64,000 nucleotides of DNA from Tardiphaga sp. 709 (GCF_032401055.1 NZ_CP135529.1:3098501-3162500), one strand, 5' to 3'. Positions 48,292 to 58,225 are shown, counted from the stretch's first letter. Notes: generated from the sequence alone by a model not told the origin. Numbers and translations: made by a program.

Positions 48292-48705
48292 CTACAGCGC
48301 CTTGGTAAACCAGTGACGCGTCACGCCGCCTGGATAACCATCAATGGTGCCTAAAGCTTCATAGTCACAGGCGCGGTAGAAGTCTGGCGCCTGAAAACTC
48401 ATCGTATCAACATAGGCACGCACCGCGCCGAAGTTTCGCGCTTGATCCTCGATCGCTTCGATCAGCGCCTTGCCATGACCCTTGCCGCGAAACTGCTGAT
48501 CGATCCAGAAGAGCTGGATGAACAGCACGGTCATCCAGACTTCGCCAACAATGCCGCCGACGACCTCTTTCTTGTCGCGCAAAGAGATGGCGAAGCTCTT
48601 GTGCTTCTGCTTCCCCATCTTCTCGACATTGTAGCGAAACAGGCCACCTTGAACCGCGCGCTTGGTTGCTCCAATCGTGCGCTCCACGGTGACCTGCGCC
48701 ATCAC
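48292..48705 (-). CDS. GNAT family N-acetyltransferase inserted in the cobS-cobT operon
   Basis: 137 residues, one GNAT domain. Acetyl-CoA-binding motif QFRGKGHGKALI, preceded by VWMTVLFIQLFWID and followed by AYVDTMSFQAPDFYRACDYEALG. Substrate unknown. Its ATG sits one base after the cobS stop and cobT starts nine bases after its stop, so it is cotranscribed with the cobaltochelatase genes. Start 48705 or the ATG one codon later. Confidence 0.9.
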   Translation of the reverse strand: MMAQVTVERTIGATKRAVQGGLFRYNVEKMGKQKHKSFAISLRDKKEVVGGIVGEVWMTVLFIQLFWIDQQFRGKGHGKALIEAIEDQARNFGAVRAYVDTMSFQAPDFYRACDYEALGTIDGYPGGVTRHWFTKAL

Positions 48706-48706
48706 A

Positions 48707-49714
48707 TCAGCTCAGCGCCACGTTGACCGAGCTTTCCGCCAGCTCTGCATTGAAGCAGCGCTGATAGAATTCGGCGACCAGCGGACGCTCGAGTTCGTCG
48801 CACTTGTTCAGGAAGGTCACGCGGAAGGCGAAGCCGATATCGTTGAAGATGTCGGCATTCTCGGCCCAGGTGATCACCGTACGCGGGCTCATCACCGTCG
48901 ACAGATCGCCATTGGCGAAGGCGTTACGCGTGAGATCCGCGAGGCGCACCATCTTGTTGACGATGTCGCGGCCCTCGGGGTTCTGATAGTGCTTGGCCTT
49001 CGCCAGCACGATCTCGACTTCCTCGTCATGCGCCAGATAGTTCAGTGTGGTGACGATCGACCAGCGATCCATCTGGCCCTGGTTGATCTGCTGCGTGCCG
49101 TGATAGAGACCCGACGTGTCACCGAGACCGATGGTGTTCGCGGTCGCGAACAGGCGAAACGCCGGATGCGGCTTGATCACCTTGTTCTGGTCGAGCAGCG
49201 TCAGGCGGCCGGAGACTTCCAGCACGCGCTGAATGACGAACATCACGTCCGGGCGGCCGGCGTCGTATTCGTCGAACACCAGCGCGACATTGTGCTGCAA
49301 CGCCCAGGGCAGAATCCCGTCACGGAATTCGGTGACCTGCTTGCCGTCCCGGACCACGATGGAGTCCTTGCCGACGAGGTCGATACGGCTGATGTGGCTG
49401 TCGAGGTTGACGCGCACGCAGGGCCAGTTGAGGCGCGCGGCGACCTGTTCGATATGGGTCGATTTGCCGGTGCCGTGGAAGCCCGTGACCATCACGCGGC
49501 GGTTGCGCGAGAAGCCGGCGAGAATGGCGAGCGTGGTGGCGCGATCGAACCGGTAATCGGGATCGGTGTCCGGCACATGCGGATCGGATTCGGAGAAGGC
49601 AGGCACTTCGAGGTCGGAATCGATGCCGAACAATTTGCGCACCGACACCATCTTGTCGGGAATGCCAATCAACGCGTCGGTCTTTTCTTGCAGTTTGGTC
49701 GAGGCGGCGGTCAT
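48707..49714 (-). CDS. cobS: Aerobic cobaltochelatase subunit CobS (AAA+ ATPase)
   Basis: 335 residues. Walker [10 protein letters not shown] at 78-86, Walker [12 protein letters not shown], sensor region [21 protein letters not shown] and [14 protein letters not shown]. CobS is the AAA+ motor working with CobT. The start ATG 49714 has GGAGG four bases upstream and begins [13 protein letters not shown], the usual family start. The frame stays open 67 codons further upstream (to 49915), probably by chance. First gene of the cobS-GNAT-cobT unit. Confidence 0.95.
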   Translation of the reverse strand: MTAASTKLQEKTDALIGIPDKMVSVRKLFGIDSDLEVPAFSESDPHVPDTDPDYRFDRATTLAILAGFSRNRRVMVTGFHGTGKSTHIEQVAARLNWPCVRVNLDSHISRIDLVGKDSIVVRDGKQVTEFRDGILPWALQHNVALVFDEYDAGRPDVMFVIQRVLEVSGRLTLLDQNKVIKPHPAFRLFATANTIGLGDTSGLYHGTQQINQGQMDRWSIVTTLNYLAHDEEVEIVLAKAKHYQNPEGRDIVNKMVRLADLTRNAFANGDLSTVMSPRTVITWAENADIFNDIGFAFRVTFLNKCDELERPLVAEFYQRCFNAELAESSVNVALS

Positions 49715-50013
49715 CAATCCTCCGTGGTCCCGGATATCCCGAAACCAGTCTAGTAATGGCTGCGGATGGGGTGCTTTGTGGAACGTATCAGAGAGCCGCG
49801 GCTGGACAAAGCCCAGCTCTTCATCAAAGTTCCCGAATGTTATCATCGAGATAGGTTCTAACGGCAATTTTTGGAAGTCTGCCCTGCGAATCAGCCGATG
49901 CTCCAGGTCGATCAATTTGCAGCGGTATTTGGGGATCGAACGGCGCGGCCGGCCATTTCAATCATATATGCTGTCACAGTTGGCTGAGGCATCCCACGCC
50001 GGATCGGAATTTC
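49715..50013. other. Divergent gap between cobS and dedA-like genes
   Basis: 299 bases, AT-richer than its flanks, holding the cobS and DedA-gene promoters by position. I looked for a cobalamin riboswitch: no B12-box core (GCCACTG) is seen, so none is called. No RNA or repeat recognised. Confidence 0.45.
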
Positions 50014-50664
50014 GTGACGTCCTTCATCGATTCCCTGACCCATTTTGTCGCCGCGCATGCCTGGCTGGGCTACCTCACTATTTTCCTCGCTGCCTTGCTG
50101 GAAGCCGTGCCGGTGCTCGGAACATTCATCCCAGGCACCACGGTCATTCTGGCGCTGAGCGCCCTGATTCCGGCAGGCGATCTCGATCTGGTGGCGGTGC
50201 TGGTGGCCGCCGTGGCGGGCGCCGTGCTTGGCGACGGTGGCGCATTCTGGATCGGGCATATCCGGCAGAGACAACTGCTTGATGCGTGGCCGCTATCGAA
50301 TTATCCGGGCGTCGTGGCGCAGAGCGAGGCCTTCTTCCACCGCTTCGGGACGCTGGCCGTCTTTCTCGGCCGCTTCGTGCCGCCGATCCGCGCTTTCGTA
50401 CCAGTCACGGCCGGCGCTCTGGGGACGGCGCCGGCGAAATTCTATGCCGTGAACATCCCCGCAGCATTGCTCTGGGCGCCGGCGCATGTGCTACCCGGCG
50501 TGCTCGCAGTGTCGGTCCTGGACCGCTATGGCGGCATCGCCGGCCTCGAAGGTCAGGCCAAACACTACTGGATTCAGGCGGTGATCGTGGCGGCCGTGCT
50601 GGCCAGCACCACCATCTGGTGGTGGCATCGCCGCAAGCGCAACACAGCAATGGAAACGTCATAA
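50014..50664 (+). CDS. DedA family membrane protein
   Basis: 216 residues with four to six hydrophobic segments. DedA signatures: ETLLE-like ALLEAVPVLGTFIPGTT, VAGAVLGDGGAFWIGH, FHRFGTLAVFLGRFVPPIRAFVPVTAG and a C-terminal IQAVIVAAVLASTTIWWW. The GRFVPPIRAFVP motif carries the conserved Arg of the family. DedA proteins are thought to flip or recycle lipid carriers and support membrane potential. Start codon is GTG at 50014. Stands between cobS (divergent) and accA. Confidence 0.9.
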   Translation: MTSFIDSLTHFVAAHAWLGYLTIFLAALLEAVPVLGTFIPGTTVILALSALIPAGDLDLVAVLVAAVAGAVLGDGGAFWIGHIRQRQLLDAWPLSNYPGVVAQSEAFFHRFGTLAVFLGRFVPPIRAFVPVTAGALGTAPAKFYAVNIPAALLWAPAHVLPGVLAVSVLDRYGGIAGLEGQAKHYWIQAVIVAAVLASTTIWWWHRRKRNTAMETS

Positions 50665-50803
50665 AAAGGCGCTTGAATGTTGAAATATCTCTTTGATTTT
50701 TCAAAGTAAATGACACCTTCGCGGCTTGACTTGCAGCCCCGATTGACTTGAAAAGCCTGCACCGGCAGTTTCGCCCGCCGTCCGTCCTTCCCATATCCAG
50801 TGA

Positions 50804-51766
50804 ATGTCCGAACCCATGCGCAGCTATCTCGACTTTGAAAAGCCCGTTGCCGAGCTGGATTCCAAGATCGATGAATTGCGCACGCTGGCCGCCAGCGGCA
50901 GCGACATCGGCGAAGAGATCGTGCGCATCGAGGACAAGGCCGTCGCCGCGCTGCACGAGCTCTATGCGAACCTGACGCCGTGGCAGAAGACTCAGGTCGC
51001 ACGGCATCCGCAGCGCCCGCATTGCATGAATTACGTGGAAGCGCTGATCACCGAATTCACGCCGCTCGCCGGCGACCGCAAGTTCGGCGAGGATGAAGCG
51101 CTGGTGGCCGGCTTCGGCCGTTTCCGCGGCGAGAGCGTCTGCGTGCTCGGCCAGGAAAAGGGAAACACCACCGAGAGCCGCCTCAAGCATAATTTCGGCA
51201 TGGCCCGCCCCGAAGGCTACCGCAAGGCAGTTCGCCTGATGGAGATGGCCGACCGTTTCAACATTCCCGTGCTGTCGCTGGTCGATACCGCCGGCGCCTA
51301 TCCCGGCATCGGCGCGGAAGAGCGCGGCCAGGCTGAAGCCATCGCACGCTCCACCGATGCCTGCCTCGGCCTTGGCGTTGCCAATGTCGCTGTGATCATC
51401 GGCGAAGGCGGCTCGGGCGGCGCCATCGCCATTGCCACCGCCAACAAGGTGCTGATGCTGGAACACGCCATCTACAGCGTGATCTCGCCGGAAGCGGCAT
51501 CGTCGATCCTGTGGCGCGACTCATCCAAGGCGCAGGAAGCCGCGACCAATATGAAGATCACCGCGCAGGATCTGCTGCGTTTCGGCGTGATCGATTCCAT
51601 CCTGAAAGAGCCGCCAGGCGGCGCACACCGCGACCCCGCCGCCATGATTGCCATCACCGGTGACGCCATCGCGCAGGCTTTCAACGACATGCGCGGCATG
51701 GACGCGGCGACTATTCGTCAGCAGCGCCGGCAGAAGTTTCTGGATATCGGCCGCAAGATCGGGTGA
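50804..51766 (+). CDS. accA: Acetyl-CoA carboxylase carboxyltransferase subunit alpha
   Basis: 320 residues. MRSYLDFEKPVAELDSKIDELR, RHPQRPHCMNYVEAL, LGQEKGNTTESRLKHNFGM, TAGAYPGIGAEERGQAEAIA, GEGGSGGAIAIATANKVLM and SVISPEAASSILWRD are the AccA carboxyltransferase signature. Transfers carboxyl from biotin to acetyl-CoA in the first step of fatty acid synthesis, together with AccD (not in the window). Start 50804 or the ATG four codons later. Followed by a terminator. Confidence 0.97.
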   Translation: MSEPMRSYLDFEKPVAELDSKIDELRTLAASGSDIGEEIVRIEDKAVAALHELYANLTPWQKTQVARHPQRPHCMNYVEALITEFTPLAGDRKFGEDEALVAGFGRFRGESVCVLGQEKGNTTESRLKHNFGMARPEGYRKAVRLMEMADRFNIPVLSLVDTAGAYPGIGAEERGQAEAIARSTDACLGLGVANVAVIIGEGGSGGAIAIATANKVLMLEHAIYSVISPEAASSILWRDSSKAQEAATNMKITAQDLLRFGVIDSILKEPPGGAHRDPAAMIAITGDAIAQAFNDMRGMDAATIRQQRRQKFLDIGRKIG

Positions 51767-51785
51767 AGCCCGTCAGCAGACAAAC

Positions 51786-51819
51786 AAAGCCCGTCTTCAT
51801 CAAGAAGTCGGGCTTTTTT
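51786..51819 (+). terminator. Rho-independent terminator of accA
   Basis: Stem AAAGCCCG / CGGGCTTT with a 15-base loop (CTTCATCAAGAAG can pair further) and a six-T tail. Confidence 0.88.
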
Positions 51820-51836
51820 GTTTGCGGCGGAGCTCT

Positions 51837-52032
51837 GACCCCCTCTCCCCCGCGCGGCGCAGCTGCGAAGGTGGGAGAGGGTGGATCGAACGCACGACAG
51901 TGCGTTCGAGACGGGAGAGGGGGTGGTGCGAACCGGAAGGACAGAGCTTTTGGAAAGGGCCCTCTCCCGCCTTCGCTACGCTCAGGCACCCTCTCCCGCG
52001 GCGCGCGGCTTTGCCGCGCTGGGGGAGAGGGG
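51837..52032. repeat. Composite palindromic intergenic repeat (CTCTCCC family)
   Basis: About 196 bases of inverted CCCTCTCC/GGGAGAGGG arms with several inner hairpins (AACGCACGACAGTGCGTT, GCGCGGCTTTGCCGCGC). Same arm sequences as the elements at 34731, 37567 and 38577, but longer, like two units head to head. Lies between convergent accA and the GlxA-type gene. Confidence 0.75.
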
Positions 52033-52051
52033 AAGCGAAGAGCTTCTCTGC

Positions 52052-52996
52052 TCACGCGTCCATCTGCGACCGTGCATTGCGACGAATGACCTGCGGCGGC
52101 TGGCCATAGGCACGCAGAAATGCGCGGCGCATGCGGTCACGATCGGCAAACCCCGTCTGCTGCGCGACGGTGTCGATGGGATGCCGGCTCTGCTCCATCA
52201 TCAGCCGCGCGGCCTCCAATCGCAGGTGCTCGATCGCCTTTGCGGGTGATTGACCGGTCTCCGCATGAAAGGCGCGGCTAAACTGGCGCGGGCTGAGACT
52301 GGCCGCATCGGCGAGATCATTCACAGTCAGCGGCTTCTGCAGGTTGTCCCGGGCAAAGGCGATTGCATTCTGGATGCGATCCGATTTTGGCGACAATTCC
52401 AGCAACGCCGAGAACTGCGACTGACCGCCCGCGCGACGGTGATACATCACCATTTTACGCGCGATGTTGCGCGCCACGTCAGCTCCGAGATCGGCTTCGA
52501 CCAGAGCGAGCGCAAGATCGATGCCCGCTGTCATGCCAGCAGATGTCCAGACGGTGTCGTCGCAGATGAAGATGCGATCCTCCTCGACCTTCACTTTCGG
52601 ATACTGTCTCTGCATGTCGCGGGCATAGGCCCAATGCGTTGTCGCGCGCCGGCCATCGAGCACACCCGCTTCGGCAAGCACGAAGGCCCCGACGCAAATC
52701 GCGGCAACCCGACGCGCCCGTTCCGGCGCCTCTCGCATGAAGTCGACCAATCCGGGAGGCGACGTCTCGACCGTGAGTCCGCCGCCGACGATCAGCGTAT
52801 CGTAAGCGCCGTCAGCGAACGCCTCAGTGGTCACGCACATGCCCAGCGACATGCCGACCGCACCGCCCGTCTCCGACAGAATGCGCAGGTCATAGGGCGG
52901 CGTATCAGCGAACACGTTGGCCAGCTCGAATACTGACAATGCAGCGAAGCTGATCGGCGAACAGCCGGGCGATACGACCAAACCGATGCGCTGCAT
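52052..52996 (-). CDS. GlxA family transcriptional regulator (DJ-1/PfpI-like + AraC HTH)
   Basis: 314 residues. N-terminal class I glutamine amidotransferase-like domain: GLVVSPGCSPISFAALSVFELAN, AYDTLIVGGGLTVET, and AAICVGAFVLAEAG with Cys at the nucleophile elbow; GMTAGIDLALALVEADLG closes it. The C-terminal AraC HTH shows NDLADAASLSPRQFSRAFHAETG and VDTVAQ-like HPIDTVAQQTGFADRDRMRRAF. It is divergent from an SDR gene, its probable target, with an inverted repeat in the gap. Confidence 0.93.
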   Translation of the reverse strand: MQRIGLVVSPGCSPISFAALSVFELANVFADTPPYDLRILSETGGAVGMSLGMCVTTEAFADGAYDTLIVGGGLTVETSPPGLVDFMREAPERARRVAAICVGAFVLAEAGVLDGRRATTHWAYARDMQRQYPKVKVEEDRIFICDDTVWTSAGMTAGIDLALALVEADLGADVARNIARKMVMYHRRAGGQSQFSALLELSPKSDRIQNAIAFARDNLQKPLTVNDLADAASLSPRQFSRAFHAETGQSPAKAIEHLRLEAARLMMEQSRHPIDTVAQQTGFADRDRMRRAFLRAYGQPPQVIRRNARSQMDA

Positions 52997-53020
52997 GTGC
53001 TGGCTCCCGGAGGCGAAAAC

Positions 53021-53053
53021 GTCCTAAAACGCCGTTTATATGACATTTAAGAC
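53021..53053. promoter_or_regulatory. Inverted repeat in the GlxA-type/SDR divergent promoter
   Basis: GTCCTAAA (53021-53028) and TTTAAGAC (53046-53053) form an imperfect inverted repeat with an AT-rich centre (CGTTTATATGACA) in the 122-base gap. It may be the operator for the GlxA-type regulator. Confidence 0.4.
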
Positions 53054-53118
53054 ATGGCCGCGCAAGACTAGGTTTCCTGACACGGCCCGAGCGGCCGAGA
53101 GCATTCAGGAGAACGACA

Positions 53119-53925
53119 ATGACTGTTTCACATCAGGGCACGGCACTGATTACCGGCGCTTCGACGGGCATTGGCGCCGTCTATGCGGACCGGCTGGCCA
53201 AGCGCGGCTACGACCTCATTCTGGTGGCGCGCAATCAGGACAAGCTCACGGCACTCGCCAAACGGCTGTCCGGTGAGACGGGACGATCGGTCCGCACGCT
53301 CGCCGCCGATCTCGGCCAAAAGGCCGATCTCGCCAAGGTCGAAGCTGTGCTGCGCGACGATGCGAGCATCACGATGTTGGTCAACAATGCCGGATTCGGC
53401 GCAGTGGCGCCGTTGCTCAATGCCGATGTCGACAAAATGGAAGACATGATCACGCTGAACGTCACCGCGCTGACGCGACTGACTTATGCCGCCGTGCCCG
53501 GCTTCGTTGCGCGCAACAAAGGCACGATCATCAACATCTCGTCGATCGTCGGCATTGCCGCGGAGATGCTCAATGGCGTCTACGGAGCGAGCAAGGCCTA
53601 TGTGCTCAGTTTCAGCCACTCGCTGGTGCATGAACTGGTCGATAAGGGAGTCCACGTACAGGCGGTGTTACCGGGTGCAACGGCGACGGAGTTCTGGGAT
53701 ATCGCGGGCTTCCCGCACCAGAATATGGACCAGGCCATCGTCATGCATGTGAACGACATGGTTGATGCGGCGCTGGCTGGCCTCGATCAGGGCGAACGCG
53801 TCACCATTCCGGGGCTGCAGAACGGCGACGATTGGACCAGTTTTGAGGCGGATCGCCGCACGCTATCGGCGAAGTTTGGTCATTCGAAGCCGGCGCCGCG
53901 CTATCGGGTGAAAGTGCCAGCATAA
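53119..53925 (+). CDS. SDR family oxidoreductase
   Basis: 268 residues. Complete SDR motifs: TGASTGIG, NNAGFG, the Asn in TLNVTALT, INISSIVG, YGASKAYV and PGATATEFW. It belongs to the DltE/YqjQ-like group of small SDRs; substrate unknown. A GGAGAA site precedes ATG 53119. Divergent from, and probably controlled by, the GlxA-type regulator. Confidence 0.92.
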   Translation: MTVSHQGTALITGASTGIGAVYADRLAKRGYDLILVARNQDKLTALAKRLSGETGRSVRTLAADLGQKADLAKVEAVLRDDASITMLVNNAGFGAVAPLLNADVDKMEDMITLNVTALTRLTYAAVPGFVARNKGTIINISSIVGIAAEMLNGVYGASKAYVLSFSHSLVHELVDKGVHVQAVLPGATATEFWDIAGFPHQNMDQAIVMHVNDMVDAALAGLDQGERVTIPGLQNGDDWTSFEADRRTLSAKFGHSKPAPRYRVKVPA

Positions 53926-53974
53926 GCGTTACGGCCCGGCCGGGGACTATCTGCCAAGCCCGGCAACTAAAACT

Positions 53975-54006
53975 CCGTCATGCCCGGGCTTGTCCCGGCA
54001 TGACGG
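53975..54006. repeat. Short palindromic repeat (CGTCATGCC family)
   Basis: CCGTCATGCC and GGCATGACGG are perfectly inverted around CGGGCTTGTCCC. Matches the end sequences of the longer elements at 38440 and 60191. Confidence 0.7.
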
Positions 54007-54025
54007 CGTATGTGTTACAGGCAGC

Positions 54026-54060
54026 AAAAAGCCCGCCCTCTCGACAGAGGGCGGGCTTTT
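54026..54060. terminator. Bidirectional Rho-independent terminator
   Basis: 14-bp stem AAAAGCCCGCCCTC / GAGGGCGGGCTTTT with a 6-base loop, between the convergent SDR and PPIase genes. Confidence 0.94.
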
Positions 54061-54071
54061 CGGGTCCAGAA

Positions 54072-55010
54072 TTACTTCTTGGCCGGGGCCATCTTGCTGT
54101 CGGCCGGCTTCGGCGCGTCCTTGGCGGCCGGGGCTGCCGGAGCAGCGTCCGTGGGCTTCGCAGCAGCCTGATCCAGCCGCTCAACCTTGGCACCTTCGCG
54201 CAGCTTGGTGACGTAGTCAGCCTGCGCCTTGCGCACCACATACTGCTCGATCTGCGGCTTCACCTGCTCGAATTCCGGCGCCTTGCGGTTGCGCTTTTCC
54301 TCGACCTTGATGATGTGCCAGCCGAACTGCGACTTCACGGGGTCCGAGATCTTGCCCGGCTCCAGCGCGAAGGCGACGGCGGAGAATTCCGGCACCATCT
54401 GGTCCTTGGTGAAGAAACCCAGATCGCCGCCATCAGCCGCGCCCGGATCCTTCGACTTCTTCTTGGCGAGTTCGGCGAAATCGGCGCCCTTCTTCAGCTC
54501 GTCGGCGACCGTCTTGGCCTCGGCCTCGCTCTCCACCAGGATGTGGCGGGCATGGACTTCGGCTTCGCCGGTGATCTGCTTGGCCGCGTCCTCATAGACC
54601 TTCTTCATGTTGTCGTCGGTCAGGGCTTCCTTGCCCTCGACGGCCAGGAGGTTGTCCATCAGCAGACGGTTACGGGCGAAGGCCAGCTTGGACTTGAAGT
54701 CCTCACGATCGGCGATCTTCTTGTCCTCGGCCGCCTTGGCGACGATCTTCATGTCGATCAGGAACGACAGCACATTGTCCTTCCGGGTCGCAGGATCCAT
54801 CTGGGCAAGGCTCGGACCGAGTTCTTCCTCGGCAATGGTGACGTCGCTCTGACGGATTTCCTGGCCGTTGACCTTGGCGAGGACCGGATTGGCGTCCTGC
54901 GCGTAAACCGGGAAACTGGTGAGGAAGGCCACCGCAACGGCGCCAGTCAGGGCAGCCAGGGTGCGGCCCGGGCGCAGGCCCGGCTTAAGAGCGGGCGATA
55001 CGAAGGTCAT
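54072..55010 (-). CDS. Parvulin-type peptidylprolyl isomerase, exported
   Basis: 312 residues. Signal peptide (LAALTGAVAVAFLTSFPVYA), a SurA/PrsA-like N-terminal helical domain (EIRQSDVTIAEEELG, NVLSFLIDMKIVAKAAED), one parvulin domain (about 149-250: EVHARHILVESEAEAK, GGDLGFFTKDQMVPEF, FGWHIIKVE) and an Ala/Pro/Lys tail. Acts in the periplasm on outer-membrane protein folding. Divergent from secA, a usual arrangement in this group. An inverted repeat covers the leader near its ribosome site. Confidence 0.93.
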   Translation of the reverse strand: MTFVSPALKPGLRPGRTLAALTGAVAVAFLTSFPVYAQDANPVLAKVNGQEIRQSDVTIAEEELGPSLAQMDPATRKDNVLSFLIDMKIVAKAAEDKKIADREDFKSKLAFARNRLLMDNLLAVEGKEALTDDNMKKVYEDAAKQITGEAEVHARHILVESEAEAKTVADELKKGADFAELAKKKSKDPGAADGGDLGFFTKDQMVPEFSAVAFALEPGKISDPVKSQFGWHIIKVEEKRNRKAPEFEQVKPQIEQYVVRKAQADYVTKLREGAKVERLDQAAAKPTDAAPAAPAAKDAPKPADSKMAPAKK

Positions 55011-55018
55011 GGAAAATC

Positions 55019-55033
55019 CTTATCTCGGATAAG
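55019..55033 (-). promoter_or_regulatory. Inverted repeat at the PPIase ribosome-binding site
   Basis: CTTATC and GATAAG are perfectly inverted with a 3-base gap. On the transcript the 3' arm runs into AAGGAT, the probable ribosome site 9 bases before the ATG, so a small hairpin could modulate translation. Confidence 0.35.
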
Positions 55034-55128
55034 AGCCTGTTGGGGACGGCGGACACTCTCCCAAACGTACCGTCTTGGCAACGCGAAAACTCTGTCAAAA
55101 TGATGAAATCCTTGAGAGGTTCGCGCCG

Positions 55129-55157
55129 TTGACAACCCCCCATACGGGCCATATCTC
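55129..55157 (+). promoter_or_regulatory. Candidate sigma-70-type promoter of secA
   Basis: TTGACA (55129-55134), a 17-base spacer, TATCTC (55152-55157). The leader would be about 215 bases. The rest of the 55011-55378 gap shows no further feature. Confidence 0.55.
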
Positions 55158-55378
55158 TCCCCGACCGGGCCGGTGGCGAAGGCGCGATTTCGGCCGCGCC
55201 GTGGTCATTGAACCCCTGATTGCCCTGCTCCCACTCATCTCCCGGGGTCTTGCTTTTTTGGCGCTCCGCACCGGGGTCCAGACAGCAATCCGCCACAGAC
55301 TTTGGATATGACGAGGCTGGGCGACCGCTGCACCATTCCACGGCCTTCGGGCCGCATTGCTAAAGACAGGATTTCGTG

Positions 55379-58225
55379 ATGATCGGCGCGCTCGCCCGCA
55401 AGTTCTTCGGCTCTGCCAACGACCGCCGCGTCAAGGGATATCAATCGCGTGTTGCCGCGATCAACGCGCTGGAACCTGAGGTCGCAGCGCTGTCGGACGA
55501 TGCGCTCAAAGCGCGTACCGCCGAGTTCAAGGCACAGTTAGAGGCCGGCAAGACTCTCGACGATCTCCTCGTTCCCGCTTTCGCCACCGTCCGCGAAGCC
55601 GCCAAGCGCACCCTCGGCCAGCGTCACTTCGACGTGCAGCTGATCGGCGGCATGGTGCTGCATGAGGGCGACATCGCCGAGATGAAGACCGGCGAAGGCA
55701 AGACGCTGGTCGCCACCCTCGCCGTCTATCTGAACGCGCTCGCCGGCCAGGGCGTGCATGTCGTGACCGTCAACGACTACCTCGCCAAGCGCGACAGCGG
55801 CTGGATGGGTCAGATCTACTCGTTCCTGGGCCTCACCACCGGCGTGATCGTTCACGGCCTCGACGATGCCGAGCGCCAGGCGGCATATGCCTGCGACATC
55901 ACCTACGGCACCAACAACGAATACGGCTTCGATTATCTGCGCGACAACATGAAGTACCGGCTGGAGGACATGGTCCAGCGCAAGCACTTCTATGCCATCG
56001 TCGACGAAGTCGATTCCATCCTGATCGACGAAGCGCGCACGCCATTGATCATTTCCGGCCCGCTCGACGATCGCTCGGAATTCTACAACACCATCGACAC
56101 CTTCCTGCCCAAGCTTGAAAAGGTCATCGACTTCGAGGTCGACGAGAAGCAGCGCACCGTGACGCTGACCGAAGCCGGCATGGAGAAGATCGAAACGCTG
56201 CTGCGCGATGCCGGCCAGCTCAAGGGCGAGACGCTGTATGACGTCGAGAACGTCTCCGTCGTGCATCACATCAATCAGGCGCTGCGCGCCCACTCGCTGT
56301 TCAACCGCGACAAGGACTACATCGTCCGCGACGACGAAGTGATCATCATCGACGAGTTCACCGGCCGCATGATGCAGGGCCGCCGTTATTCGGAGGGCCT
56401 GCACCAGGCACTGGAAGCCAAGGAACACGTCACCGTCCAGCCGGAAAACCAGACGCTGGCCTCGATCACGTTCCAGAACTACTTCCGCATGTACAAGAAG
56501 CTGGCCGGCATGACCGGCACGGCGCTGACCGAAGCGGACGAACTGTTCGACATCTACAAGCTCGAAGTCGTCGAAGTGCCCACCAATGTCGGCATCGGCC
56601 GCATGGACGAGGACGACGAGGTCTATCGCACCCAGGACGAGAAGCACGCCGCCATCCTCGCCGAGATCGAGCGCGCCAATGCGCGGATGCAGCCGGTGCT
56701 GGTCGGCACCGCGTCGATCGAAAAATCGGAAGTCCTTGGCGAGTATCTGCTCAAGAACGGCTACAAGCTGATCGACTTCACCAAGCCGAAGGCGATGGAC
56801 AAGCTCTACGCGGCCGCGCGTTCCGGCAAGCCGGCGAAACTGTTCGCGGTGCTGAATGCGCGCTTCCACGAGCAGGAGGCCTATATCGTCGCCGAAGCCG
56901 GCGTCCCCGGCGCCATCACCATCGCCACCAACATGGCCGGCCGCGGCACCGACATCAAACTCGGCGGCTCGGTCGAGATGCGCGCGCAGATCGAGACGGC
57001 CGAGATCGCCGACGAGGCCGAGAAGGCCGCCAAAATCGCCGAGATCAAGGCCGAGATCGAACGTTTCCGCGAGATCGTGCTGAGCGCCAAGGAAGTGGTC
57101 GAGATCGAGCCGGCCAAGGGCAGCAAGCCGGCCAAGACCGTCGAGAAGCCCGGCGGCCTCTACATCATGGGCTCCGAGCGCCATGAGTCACGCCGCATCG
57201 ACAACCAGCTCCGCGGCCGCTCCGGCCGTCAGGGTGACCCCGGCCGCTCAAAGTTCTTCCTGTCGCTGGAAGACGACCTGATGCGCATCTTCGGCTCGGA
57301 TCGTCTCGATACGATGCTGACGCGCCTCGGCCTGAAGGAAGGCGAAGCGATCATCCACCCGTGGATCAACAAGGCGCTCGAGAAGGCCCAGCAGAAGGTC
57401 GAAGCGCGCAACTTCGACATCCGCAAGAACCTGCTCAAATATGACGACGTGCAGAACGACCAGCGCAAGGTTATCTTCGAGCAGCGCGTCGATCTGATGC
57501 AGAACGACAGCGTCGCCGAGACCGTCAATGATATGCGCCGCGCCTTCGTCGAGGACCTCGTTACCAAACACGTGCCGGAGAACCAGTATGCCGAGCAGTG
57601 GGACGTGGCCGGCCTGAAGGAAGAGCTCAAACGCGTGCTCGACCTCGATCTTCCGGTGGACGAATGGGCCAAGGAAGAAGGCATTGCCGACGAGGAGCTG
57701 CTCAACCGTATCGAGCAGAAGGCCGACGAGCATATGGCCGCGAAGGTCGCCCAGTGGGGCCCCGACGTGATGCGCTACGTCGAGAAGACGATCCTGCTGC
57801 AGACGCTGGATCATCTGTGGCGCGAGCATCTGGTGATGCTAGATCACCTGCGTCAGGTCATCGGCCTGCGCGGCTATGGCCAGCGCGATCCGCTGCAGGA
57901 ATACAAGGCGGAAGCCTTCAACCTGTTCGAGGCCATGATCTCCAATCTGCGCGAGGCCGTCACCGCGCAATTGATGCGCGTCGAGATCGTGCCGCCGGAC
58001 GTGCAGCCCGAACTGCCTGTCATGGAAGCCCACAAGCTCGACTACAACACCGGCGAGGACGAAATGGCCTTCGCCAATGCGGCGTTGGCACCGATGGGCC
58101 AGCAGCAGCCCGCCGTCGCCCGCGATCCGAACAACCAGGACACCTGGGGCAAGGTCGGCCGCAACGAGGATTGCCCCTGCGGCTCCGGCAAGAAGTTCAA
58201 GCACTGTCACGGGCGGTATGCGTGA
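55379..58225 (+). CDS. secA: Preprotein translocase ATPase SecA
   Basis: 948 residues. Walker [60 protein letters not shown], and [25 protein letters not shown] are diagnostic. The C-terminus has the zinc/SecB-binding site [14 protein letters not shown]. The ATP-driven motor of Sec export. ATG 55379 is preceded directly by a GTG that could also start, and by AGGA. Ends at a terminator. Standard length for alphaproteobacterial SecA with a mid-protein insertion. Confidence 0.98.
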   Translation: MIGALARKFFGSANDRRVKGYQSRVAAINALEPEVAALSDDALKARTAEFKAQLEAGKTLDDLLVPAFATVREAAKRTLGQRHFDVQLIGGMVLHEGDIAEMKTGEGKTLVATLAVYLNALAGQGVHVVTVNDYLAKRDSGWMGQIYSFLGLTTGVIVHGLDDAERQAAYACDITYGTNNEYGFDYLRDNMKYRLEDMVQRKHFYAIVDEVDSILIDEARTPLIISGPLDDRSEFYNTIDTFLPKLEKVIDFEVDEKQRTVTLTEAGMEKIETLLRDAGQLKGETLYDVENVSVVHHINQALRAHSLFNRDKDYIVRDDEVIIIDEFTGRMMQGRRYSEGLHQALEAKEHVTVQPENQTLASITFQNYFRMYKKLAGMTGTALTEADELFDIYKLEVVEVPTNVGIGRMDEDDEVYRTQDEKHAAILAEIERANARMQPVLVGTASIEKSEVLGEYLLKNGYKLIDFTKPKAMDKLYAAARSGKPAKLFAVLNARFHEQEAYIVAEAGVPGAITIATNMAGRGTDIKLGGSVEMRAQIETAEIADEAEKAAKIAEIKAEIERFREIVLSAKEVVEIEPAKGSKPAKTVEKPGGLYIMGSERHESRRIDNQLRGRSGRQGDPGRSKFFLSLEDDLMRIFGSDRLDTMLTRLGLKEGEAIIHPWINKALEKAQQKVEARNFDIRKNLLKYDDVQNDQRKVIFEQRVDLMQNDSVAETVNDMRRAFVEDLVTKHVPENQYAEQWDVAGLKEELKRVLDLDLPVDEWAKEEGIADEELLNRIEQKADEHMAAKVAQWGPDVMRYVEKTILLQTLDHLWREHLVMLDHLRQVIGLRGYGQRDPLQEYKAEAFNLFEAMISNLREAVTAQLMRVEIVPPDVQPELPVMEAHKLDYNTGEDEMAFANAALAPMGQQQPAVARDPNNQDTWGKVGRNEDCPCGSGKKFKHCHGRYA

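Noticed and set aside
49715-49915. 67-codon in-frame extension of CobS
   Set aside because: The family start at 49714 has a strong GGAGG site; the extension is AT-richer and has no counterpart I know.
49715-50013. Cobalamin riboswitch upstream of cobS
   Set aside because: No B12-box core or typical long structured leader seen.
55538-57184. 548-codon open frame on the minus strand antisense to secA
   Set aside because: Long antisense frames are expected opposite GC-rich codons; the product is a low-complexity His/Asp/Val-rich sequence without a domain, and secA is certain.
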